A stretch of DNA of 32,018 nucleotides from DAOMOP01 sp035444405. Its GTDB lineage: Bacteria; Pseudomonadota; Gammaproteobacteria; Burkholderiales; Rhodocyclaceae. Both the position numbers and the translations under genes were made by a program. Each line of letters begins with the position of its first letter. The stretch's first letter is position 1. The notes below the pieces were generated by a model, which saw only the letters and a list, made by a program, of their open reading frames with translations, ran no database searches and was not told the origin of the DNA. The stretch is taken from NCBI GenBank assembly GCA_035444405.1, contig DAOMOP010000023.1, positions 1 to 32,018 of the forward strand, read 5' to 3'. Shown in pieces: positions 16,711 through 23,240 of this stretch.

Positions 16711-17349
16711 TCAGTACCCGACCGTGAAGCGGCTGCGCGGGTGGCGCGGCGCCGCGGCCTCGTCGAGCATCGCGACCGCGTAGTCCGCGACCGAAATACG
16801 GCTGTTGCCGTCGGCGTCGACCAGCAGCTGGTCAGTCCCGAGACGGAACGTGCCGGTGCGCTCGCCCGGCTCGATGTGGGCCGACGGGCTCAGCATGGTC
16901 CAGTCGAGCCCGGTCTCGGCGCGCAGGAGGTGCAGCGCGTCGCGCGCACCCTCGGCCGAAGCCTTCCATTGCACCGGGAAGTCGGGCGAATCGACCAACT
17001 GCTTGCCGGGGGCGACCTCCAGGCTGCCCGCGCCACCGACGACGAGCAGGCGCGGCACTTTGGCTTCCTTGACCGCGGCGATGATCGAGCGGATGCCTTT
17101 CACATAGTAGCCGCGTACATCCCCCTGCGCGTGGCCGCTGAAGGCGCTGATGACGATATCGTGGCCGGCAAGCGCCTGCGCGAGCGCCGCGGTGTCGAGC
17201 ACGTCGGCCTTCACCACGGTCAAGCCGTCCGCAGCCTCGAGCTTCGCGGGGTTGGAGACGACGGCGGTGACCGCGTGGCCGCGCGCCAGCGCTTCCTTGC
17301 GCAGGCCCGAACCGATGAAACCACTGGCGCCGATGAGTGCAATCTTCAT
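16711..17349 (-). CDS. NAD(P)-binding Rossmann-fold oxidoreductase (atypical SDR, NmrA/YwnB-like)
   Basis: 212 residues. The N-terminus MKIALIGASGFIGSGL carries the GxxGxxG dinucleotide motif (7-13), followed by VVKADVLD and VVGGAGSLEV, typical of the NAD(P)H-binding atypical SDR group (COG2910-type). It lacks the YxxxK active site of classical SDRs. The length is normal for this group. It is divergent from the LysR regulator at 17456 with 106 bases between them, the usual arrangement for a LysR target. It may be a reductase or a redox-sensing protein; the substrate is unknown. The ATG at 17349 is preceded by a GGAGG-like site on the minus strand. Confidence 0.8.
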   Translation of the reverse strand: MKIALIGASGFIGSGLRKEALARGHAVTAVVSNPAKLEAADGLTVVKADVLDTAALAQALAGHDIVISAFSGHAQGDVRGYYVKGIRSIIAAVKEAKVPRLLVVGGAGSLEVAPGKQLVDSPDFPVQWKASAEGARDALHLLRAETGLDWTMLSPSAHIEPGERTGTFRLGTDQLLVDADGNSRISVADYAVAMLDEAAAPRHPRSRFTVGY

Positions 17350-17422
17350 GATGAACCTCCGCTGAAATGACGCGCTATTGTTGCCGGGCGGATTGTCGAG
17401 ATAAACGCCTATAGTCAGAATT

Positions 17423-17447
17423 CACTGTTATCGATTTCAAGACAGTG
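17423..17447. promoter_or_regulatory. Inverted repeat, candidate LysR operator
   Basis: CACTGT-N13-ACAGTG is a perfect 6-base inverted repeat ending 8 bases before the LysR ATG at 17456, in the divergent region shared with the NAD(P)-binding gene. The position suits autorepression by the regulator. A TATAGT hexamer at 17410-17415 may be part of the promoter. Confidence 0.45.
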
Positions 17448-17455
17448 GAGGCATC

Positions 17456-18388
17456 ATGGCGAGCGCCCCGGCGGGAGATCTGAACGATCTCGCGATCTTC
17501 ACCGCGGTCGTCGACACCGGCGGCTTCACCGCCGCGGCCGAACGCCTGGGCGTGACCAAGGCCCGGGTCAGCGTTGCGGTGCGCCGCCTCGAGGCCGGGC
17601 TGGGGGTGAGCCTGCTCACCCGCACGACGCGTCGGGTGGTCCCGACCGAGGCCGGGCGACGACTGCACGGACAATGCGCGCCGCTGCTCGCGGGCGTGGC
17701 CGAGGCGATTGCGGAAGTGGGCGGCGAGCATGCGACCGTGGCCGGCATGCTGAAGATCGCGGCGCCGGTCGATCATACGGTGCAGTACGTCGCCGGCCTC
17801 GCCGCGGAGTTCGCCCGGCGGCATCCGCGGCTGCGCGTGAACCTGTGCGCGAGCGATCGCATCGTGGACATGGTGGCCGAGGGTGTGGACCTCTCGATCC
17901 GCGTCGGCTGGCTGCGCGACTCGACCCAGCGGGCGGTAAAGCTCGGCGAGTTCGAGCAATACGTCGTGGCCGCACCGGCCTACCTGCGCGCGCACGGCGC
18001 ACCGCAGGAACCGCAGGACCTCGTGCGCCACGCCTGGATCGCGCTGTCGCTGCTGCCCGCTCCGCTCACCTGGACCTTCACGGCGGCCGACGGCGGCGCG
18101 GTCGAGACGGTGCGGATGACCTCGCGGCTGCAGACCGACTCGCCGGCTGCCTTGCGTGCGCTGCTCGAAGGCGGTGCCGGGATTTCGGTGATGGAGACGC
18201 TCGGCATCGGCGAGGCGCTCGTACGCGGTCGCCTGCAGCGCCTCCTGCCCGGCTGGACGCTGCCGCGCGGCGGCATCTACGCCGTCACGCCGCCCGGCCG
18301 CCATCCGCCCGCCAGCGTGCGCGCGTTCGTGGCCTTCTATCGGGAGCGGCTCGGTCTGCGTTGCGCGGTCGACCCTCACGCCAGATAA
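17456..18388 (+). CDS. LysR-family transcriptional regulator 1
   Basis: 310 residues. An N-terminal winged helix-turn-helix spans ~9-68 (IFTAVVDTGGFTAAAERLGVT, then ARVSVAVRRLEAGLG and LLTRTTRRVVPTEAG). A LysR substrate-binding domain covers ~95-300. The fold with ADLSIR-like VDLSIRVGW and WIALS resembles the CrgA/PA2206 subgroup common beside oxidoreductases. The divergent NAD(P)-binding gene is the probable target. The ATG at 17456 follows a GTGGAGG ribosome site. The next gene, another LysR regulator, begins only 8 bases after the stop, yet the two are not close copies of each other. Confidence 0.87.
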   Translation: MASAPAGDLNDLAIFTAVVDTGGFTAAAERLGVTKARVSVAVRRLEAGLGVSLLTRTTRRVVPTEAGRRLHGQCAPLLAGVAEAIAEVGGEHATVAGMLKIAAPVDHTVQYVAGLAAEFARRHPRLRVNLCASDRIVDMVAEGVDLSIRVGWLRDSTQRAVKLGEFEQYVVAAPAYLRAHGAPQEPQDLVRHAWIALSLLPAPLTWTFTAADGGAVETVRMTSRLQTDSPAALRALLEGGAGISVMETLGIGEALVRGRLQRLLPGWTLPRGGIYAVTPPGRHPPASVRAFVAFYRERLGLRCAVDPHAR

Positions 18389-18396
18389 TTCGTCGG

Positions 18397-19299
18397 ATGG
18401 AAAACCTGCTGCGCCGACTCGATCTGACTTCCTTGCGGCTGTTCGTCGCGGTCTGCCAGGAGCAGAACATCGCTCGCGCGGCCGAACGCGAGTTCATCGC
18501 GCCGTCGGCGGTGAGTCGGCGGATTGCCGAAATCGAGGCCGCGATCGGCCTGCCCGTGATCGAGCGACATCAGCGTGGCATCCGGGTCACGGCAGTGGGG
18601 GAGACCGTGTACCGATACGCCCAGGCCGCATTTGGCAGTCTCGAGGCCCTGGGCGCCGAACTGTCGCGTTTTCATTCCGGCGCAAGGGGCAGTGTGCGGC
18701 TGGCGGCGAACATTTCGTCGATCCTGCAGTTCCTGCCCGAGGACATCGCCGCGTTCCAGCGCGTGTTTCCGGACGTCAGGATCGAGCTCGAGGAGCAGCA
18801 CAGCGCGGAAGTATCCAGGTTGCTCGAGGAGCGCGCGGCGGACGTCGGGATCTGTCTGGCCTCGAGTGTGAGCGGGGATTTCGCGACCCTTCCCTATCGC
18901 GCGGACCGTCTCGCGCTGGTCGTGCCGAAAGGCCATCGCCTTGCCGAGGCCGCGCAGCTCGGCCTCGCCGACACCCTCGGCGAGGAGCATGTCATCATCA
19001 AGGGCGACAGTGCCCTGACGAGGCTCGTCACGAGCGAGGCCGCGAGGCTGGGGGCCGAACTGAATATCAAGTTCCGCGTCACGAGTCTGGACGCATTGTG
19101 CCGCCTCGTGCACGTCGGGCTGGGCATTGCGGTGATTCCGCGGCTGGTGGGCGAGCTCTACCAGGACACGCTGAATCTGGTCGTGCGGCCACTTCACGAA
19201 CCGTGGGCCAAGCGGGAACTGGTTCTCGCCTTCAAGGGCCGTGACCAGCTTTCCGCATCGGCCGAGGCGCTGGTGCATTTCCTGAGCCAGAAGAAGTAG
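18397..19299 (+). CDS. LysR-family transcriptional regulator 2
   Basis: 300 residues. The helix-turn-helix is at ~9-65 (LRLFVAVCQEQNIARAAEREF, then APSAVSRRIAEIEAAIG), and the effector domain covers ~92-300 (GSVRLAANIS, ADVGICLASS, LGIAVIPRL). It starts 8 bases after regulator 1 without a clear ribosome site, so translation may depend on the upstream gene. Its stop lies 169 bases before the TRAP binding protein, on the same strand. It is the likely regulator of the TRAP/aldolase/hydro-lyase operon, with candidate operators at 19331-19357. The effector would be expected to be the imported carboxylate or a breakdown product, which is inference. Confidence 0.87.
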   Translation: MENLLRRLDLTSLRLFVAVCQEQNIARAAEREFIAPSAVSRRIAEIEAAIGLPVIERHQRGIRVTAVGETVYRYAQAAFGSLEALGAELSRFHSGARGSVRLAANISSILQFLPEDIAAFQRVFPDVRIELEEQHSAEVSRLLEERAADVGICLASSVSGDFATLPYRADRLALVVPKGHRLAEAAQLGLADTLGEEHVIIKGDSALTRLVTSEAARLGAELNIKFRVTSLDALCRLVHVGLGIAVIPRLVGELYQDTLNLVVRPLHEPWAKRELVLAFKGRDQLSASAEALVHFLSQKK

Positions 19300-19330
19300 G
19301 CCCCGACGTTCCCGGCCCGGCAAGTCAGTC

Positions 19331-19357
19331 GTCTCGATTCGAGACGGCAAGCTTGCC
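19331..19357. promoter_or_regulatory. Two adjacent palindromes, candidate LysR-type operator of the TRAP operon
   Basis: GTCTCGATTCGAGAC (19331-19345) is a 7-1-7 inverted repeat and contains T-N11-A (19332-19344), the LysR box form. It is immediately followed by the perfect 12-base palindrome GGCAAGCTTGCC (19346-19357). Both lie between LysR regulator 2 and the TRAP binding protein gene. A terminator is less likely because there is no T-tract. Confidence 0.5.
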
Positions 19358-19390
19358 GACATGTCACTTCGTCGTGCTGCGCGTCCCGCT

Positions 19391-19396
19391 TATATT
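19391..19396 (+). promoter_or_regulatory. Possible -10 box of the TRAP operon
   Basis: TATATT, 78 bases before the dctP-like start and 34 bases after the operator-like palindromes. That spacing would let a LysR protein bound at 19331-19345 touch RNA polymerase. The -35 is not evident. Confidence 0.35.
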
Positions 19397-19468
19397 GCGT
19401 CGAGCGAATCGCCGTCGCGCGCGATTCGATTCAGGCGCTACGCCAAGATAACGACCGAGGAGACGATG

Positions 19469-20452
19469 ATGAAATTTTTTGGGAATGCGACGCTCGCAGG
19501 CATTGTTGCCGCCGGCGTGATGAGCTTTCTACCCGCCAGTGCCCAGGCGATCGAGTCCGCGACCCTGCAGCTGGCGACGATCTCTCCCCCCGACAACGTC
19601 TGGTACAAGGCCGCCGTGCGCTTTGCCGAAGGCGTGGCCGAGCGTACCGGCGGCAAGGTGACGATCCAGATCGCGCATTCCGGGATGACCGGCAGCGTGC
19701 GTGAAAGCGTCGAGGCGCTTCAGATCGGCACCAACGACATCGTGCAGACGGTGATCGCATCGCTCGAGCCGTATGACGACATCGCCGCCATCGAGTCCTA
19801 CCCGTATTTGATCCGCGATGCCGAACATTTCGACAAAGTGTTCGGTGGCGCGGTTGGCCAGGAGCTGTATCAGGAGATCGGCAAGCGGACCGGCTTCACG
19901 CTGATCGGTGCCGGTTTCCGCGGTGCGCGTGAAACGGCATCGAAGCGTCCGGTCAACTCGGTCGACGAGTTGGCGGGACTCAAGATCCGCGTGCCCGAGA
20001 TCCGCATCTTCCGGCGCACCTGGGAGCTCCTGGGGGCGAGCCCGGTGCCGATGGGGACCGCCGAGGTCTATACCGGCTTGCAGCAGGGCATCATCGACGC
20101 GGTCGAAAATCCGCTCGAAGCGCATGTGCGCTCGCGCTATTACGAGGCCGCCAATTACGTGTTGCTGACCAGTCACGTGCATGGTGCCTACACCTTTCTG
20201 TTCAGCGATCGTCGTTTCGCGCGGTTCTCGCCGGAGCTGCAGGCCATCCTGAGGGAGGAGGGCGAGAAGGCGATGCGCTGGGGCAGCGAGCAGACCATCG
20301 AGGAGATCGAGGGCTACAAGGCTGAACTGGAGCGGCGCGGCGTCCGGTTCATCGCCGTCGATCACGATGCTTTCCGTGCCAAGCTTGCCAATCTGCCGCA
20401 GGAGTTCCCCAAGCTGGCGCCGTGGGTCGAACGCATCGCGGCCGTCGAGTAA
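19469..20452 (+). CDS. TRAP transporter substrate-binding protein (DctP family)
   Basis: 327 residues with a signal peptide (LAGIVAAGVMSFLPASAQA, cleavage expected after A27). The mature protein is a typical DctP solute receptor: LATISPPDNVWYKAAVRFAEGV, then GLKIRVPEIRIFRRTWELLGA with the conserved arginine that binds a carboxylate, and MGTAEVYTGLQQGIIDAVENP. The ATG at 19469 is preferred over the one at 19466 because GAGGAG at 19457-19462 is then 6 bases away. It captures an organic acid in the periplasm and hands it to the QM permease encoded next. The arginine motif indicates a carboxylate substrate; which one cannot be read from the sequence. Confidence 0.92.
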   Translation: MKFFGNATLAGIVAAGVMSFLPASAQAIESATLQLATISPPDNVWYKAAVRFAEGVAERTGGKVTIQIAHSGMTGSVRESVEALQIGTNDIVQTVIASLEPYDDIAAIESYPYLIRDAEHFDKVFGGAVGQELYQEIGKRTGFTLIGAGFRGARETASKRPVNSVDELAGLKIRVPEIRIFRRTWELLGASPVPMGTAEVYTGLQQGIIDAVENPLEAHVRSRYYEAANYVLLTSHVHGAYTFLFSDRRFARFSPELQAILREEGEKAMRWGSEQTIEEIEGYKAELERRGVRFIAVDHDAFRAKLANLPQEFPKLAPWVERIAAVE

Positions 20453-20471
20453 GTTTCCTGCGGACTACCCG

Positions 20472-20497
20472 CCCTCGCCGCGCGAGCGCGGCGGGGG
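20472..20497 (+). repeat. Strong stem-loop between binding protein and permease genes
   Basis: An almost perfect inverted repeat (CGCCGCGC-GA-GCGCGGCG at 20476-20493, extended by CCCT/GGGG to 12 pairs including one G-T) fills the 68-base gap after the DctP stop. No T-tract follows. Such hairpins often protect the 3' end of the upstream mRNA segment so the binding protein is made in excess over the permease. Confidence 0.6.
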
Positions 20498-20520
20498 TGT
20501 CCCTCGAGAGGTTGCCTTCC

Positions 20521-21036
20521 ATGTCTCAGATGACTCGGATCGCCCAGCGGCTGGTGGCGACGATCGATGCCGTCTGCGTGATCCTGCTGGTCGTGATGCT
20601 GGCGGTCACCAGCTATCAGGTGTTCGCACGCTACGTGCTGAACAGTCCCACTTACTGGTCCGACGAACTCGTGCGCTTCTTGCTGGTGTGGCTGACGATG
20701 CTCGGTTCGGCCGCGCTGATCCGCGACGACGAGCACATCGCGGTCGATTACTTCTTCAACCGGCTGCCGCGCATGCTTCGAGTGGCCACCGCCTTCGTTC
20801 GCGACGCACTCACCGTCGCACTGAGCGGGCTGCTGGCCCTCTACGGCTACCAGCTTGTCGTGCTGGCCGGGCGTGCGAGCTCGGCGGGCCTGGGCGTCAA
20901 GATGGCGTATCCCTATGCGGCCATTCCGGTCGGCGCCGCATTGATCGCGGTCGTGCTGGTGCTCGCGCGACTGGAGAAGGTCACGGGCGGGAAGCCGTCC
21001 GAGTCGATGACTGCGGAGGCGCGCCATGTCCGTTGA
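20521..21036 (+). CDS. TRAP transporter small permease (DctQ family)
   Basis: 171 residues with four predicted membrane helices (about 14-33, 52-70, 90-113 and 131-150). The DctQ hallmark is visible in SYQVFARYVLNSPTYWSDELVRFLLVW. The ATG at 20521 has a GAGAGG ribosome site about 9 bases upstream. Its 3' end overlaps the large permease gene by 11 bases. It joins the DctM subunit in the inner membrane to form the sodium-driven translocation unit. Confidence 0.9.
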   Translation: MSQMTRIAQRLVATIDAVCVILLVVMLAVTSYQVFARYVLNSPTYWSDELVRFLLVWLTMLGSAALIRDDEHIAVDYFFNRLPRMLRVATAFVRDALTVALSGLLALYGYQLVVLAGRASSAGLGVKMAYPYAAIPVGAALIAVVLVLARLEKVTGGKPSESMTAEARHVR

Positions 21037-22330
21037 AGTCCTTGCAATCATCCTGTCGGTGGCGATGCTCGCCCTGATGGCCATCGGGTTGCCGATCGCC
21101 TTTTCGATCATCCTCGGCTCGTTGCTGGTGATCTACCTGCACGGCGGCATCAACCCGCTGATCGTGCCGCAACGCCTGTTCGCCGGGATGGACAGCTTCT
21201 CGCTGATGGCGATTCCGTTCTTCCTGCTGGCCGGCTCGATCATGGTCTCCGGCGGCATCAGCCAGCGCCTGATTGTCTTCGCGAATGCGCTGGTGGGGCG
21301 GCTGACCGGGGGGCTTGCGATCAGCAACGTGCTGTCATCGGTGTTGTTCGGCGGTATCTCCGGTTCGGCGGTGGCCGACACCAGTGCGATGGGCAAGACC
21401 TTCATCCCGGCGATGGTGCGCAATGGCTACGACCTGCGCTTCGCGATCGGCGTGACCGCGGCGTCCGCACCGATCTCGCCGCTGATTCCGCCTTCGATCG
21501 CCTGGATCGTCTATGCGTTCATCACCGATCAGTCGGTGATCCGCATGTTCGTCGCCGGCGTGATCCCGGGACTGTTGTGGGGTCTGGCGTTGATGGTCGC
21601 GTGTTATGTGATCGCCAAACGCATGAACTACCCGACCGCCGAACCGACGCCGCTCGGTGCCCTGCTGGTCGCATTCTGGAAGGCATTGCCGGCGATCCTG
21701 ATGCCGCTCCTGATCATCGTCGGCATCCGATTCGGGGTGTTCACGGTGAATGAGGCCTCGGCGCTTGCCGTCCTCTATGCACTCGTCGTGAGCGGTGTCG
21801 TCTACCGCGACCTCACGTGGGCGGCACTGATCAAGGCCTTGCGCGATGCGGTCAGGCTCACCGCCGCGGTGATGGTCATTCTCGCCGCCGCGTCGGTGTT
21901 CGCGTGGATGCTGGCCTTCACGCATCTGCCCAGCGCGCTGGGCGCGTGGATCACCGAGCACGTTCAGTCGCCGATCCTGTTCCTGCTGCTGATCAACGTG
22001 ATCCTGCTGTTCGTCGGCACGTTCATGGAGGTCAACGCGGCCAAGGTGATGCTGTTGCCGGTGCTTTTCCCTATCGCGGTGGCGCTGGGCATCGACCCGA
22101 TTCATTTCGGCGTCATCGTCACGGTCAATCTGTGCCTGGGGCTGCTCACGCCGCCGGTCGGGATTGTTCTGGCGCTGGCCTCGCGCATCGGCGGAACGTC
22201 GATCGAGGAGGGCACCCGGGGTGTCGCGGTGTTCTTCGTCGTCGGGTTGGCGGTACTGCTGGTGCTGACCTTCATCCCCGGGCTGTCGACGTGGTTGCCC
22301 GACCTCGTGCTCGGCAAGGAGATCAGATGA
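21026..22330 (+). CDS. TRAP transporter large permease (DctM family)
   Basis: 434 residues with about 11-12 membrane helices, the normal size for DctM. Family segments include PLIVPQRLFAGMDSFSLMAIPFF, FGGISGSAVADTSAMG, APISPLIPPSIAWIVYA and GLLTPPVGIVLALAS. It is the main ion-coupled translocation subunit. It overlaps the DctQ gene by 11 bases and is followed after 69 bases by the aldolase-like gene on the same strand, so the transporter and enzymes probably share a transcript. Confidence 0.93.
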   Translation: MSVEVLAIILSVAMLALMAIGLPIAFSIILGSLLVIYLHGGINPLIVPQRLFAGMDSFSLMAIPFFLLAGSIMVSGGISQRLIVFANALVGRLTGGLAISNVLSSVLFGGISGSAVADTSAMGKTFIPAMVRNGYDLRFAIGVTAASAPISPLIPPSIAWIVYAFITDQSVIRMFVAGVIPGLLWGLALMVACYVIAKRMNYPTAEPTPLGALLVAFWKALPAILMPLLIIVGIRFGVFTVNEASALAVLYALVVSGVVYRDLTWAALIKALRDAVRLTAAVMVILAAASVFAWMLAFTHLPSALGAWITEHVQSPILFLLLINVILLFVGTFMEVNAAKVMLLPVLFPIAVALGIDPIHFGVIVTVNLCLGLLTPPVGIVLALASRIGGTSIEEGTRGVAVFFVVGLAVLLVLTFIPGLSTWLPDLVLGKEIR

Positions 22331-22399
22331 TGATCCGTTTCGGGTTTGCGCGCGCTGCCGGGTCTGTCGGGCCCGCCGCGCTGGCTATGGGAGGTCACG

Positions 22400-23149
22400 A
22401 TGCCGACAAGTGACAAGAGGGTGACGGCGGCCACGGCGGAAGTGCGTGCCTTGGTGACGCGACTCGCGCAGGCAGGCTCGGCGGTGGTCTCCGATGTGCT
22501 CGATGAATGTGGCTTTTCGACCCAGGTTCTCGACAATGCGATCCGTCGCGTCGATGGCGGGGCCGTAGCGGTATGCGGGCCGATTCGCTGCGTCCGTGGT
22601 GAAACGCGCGTGACCGTGCAGACGGTCGCTCCTTCCGATGCGTTTCTGTCACCCTATGCGCTCGCCGGCGCGGCAGAACCCGGCGCCGTGCTGGTCGTGG
22701 CGACCGGCGTTTTTCGTGGGGGTGCGATCCTCGGGGGGATGCTCGCGGCCGACCTTGCCGAACGCGGTTGTGCCGGCCTCGTGACCGACGGTCTGGTGCG
22801 GGATCGGAGCGAACTCGAGGCGCTGGGCATGATGGTATGCAGCGCCGGCGTGACCCCGGTCAATGGCGCCCGTCGCTGGGCGATCACCGAGCTCGGCGGA
22901 TCGGTGGCGTTGCCGGGGCAGCACGGCGGGGCGGTCCTGATCGCCTCGGGTGATTATGTGCTGGCCGACGGCGACGGCATCGTGGTGATTCCGCGGTCCA
23001 TAGCCGACGAAGTCGCCGCGCTGGCCGAAGAGCTGGCATGTCGCGAGGCGGCGCTCGAATGCGAGCGTGCAGACCGTACGCTCGAAGCGCTCGCCGAGGC
23101 CCGCAAGCGCCGCTTCAGTCATATCAAGTGGCTGCGCACTAGCCGCTAG
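22400..23149 (+). CDS. RraA-like / HMG-CHA aldolase family protein
   Basis: 249 residues of the RraA/dimethylmenaquinone-methyltransferase-like fold. The class II HMG/CHA aldolase signature is intact: GGMLA at 112-116, then LVTDGLVRD with R134-D135, which hold pyruvate enolate and the metal. Members cleave 4-hydroxy-4-methyl-2-oxoglutarate or 4-carboxy-4-hydroxy-2-oxoadipate, or decarboxylate oxaloacetate; others (RraA proper) bind RNase E. The C-terminal ~45 residues are a charged helix longer than in RraA. The ATG at 22400 has GGGAGGT upstream. Its place between a carboxylate TRAP transporter and a hydro-lyase favours a catabolic aldolase or decarboxylase over an RNase E regulator. Confidence 0.8.
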   Translation: MPTSDKRVTAATAEVRALVTRLAQAGSAVVSDVLDECGFSTQVLDNAIRRVDGGAVAVCGPIRCVRGETRVTVQTVAPSDAFLSPYALAGAAEPGAVLVVATGVFRGGAILGGMLAADLAERGCAGLVTDGLVRDRSELEALGMMVCSAGVTPVNGARRWAITELGGSVALPGQHGGAVLIASGDYVLADGDGIVVIPRSIADEVAALAEELACREAALECERADRTLEALAEARKRRFSHIKWLRTSR

Positions 23150-23240
23150 TCGGCGGCGCCACCCCGATCGCTGGTGTCGGTCCGACACCACGTCCAGTCG
23201 CGACGCGAAGTCGCCCCAACGCTATGCCAAGGAGATGGGC

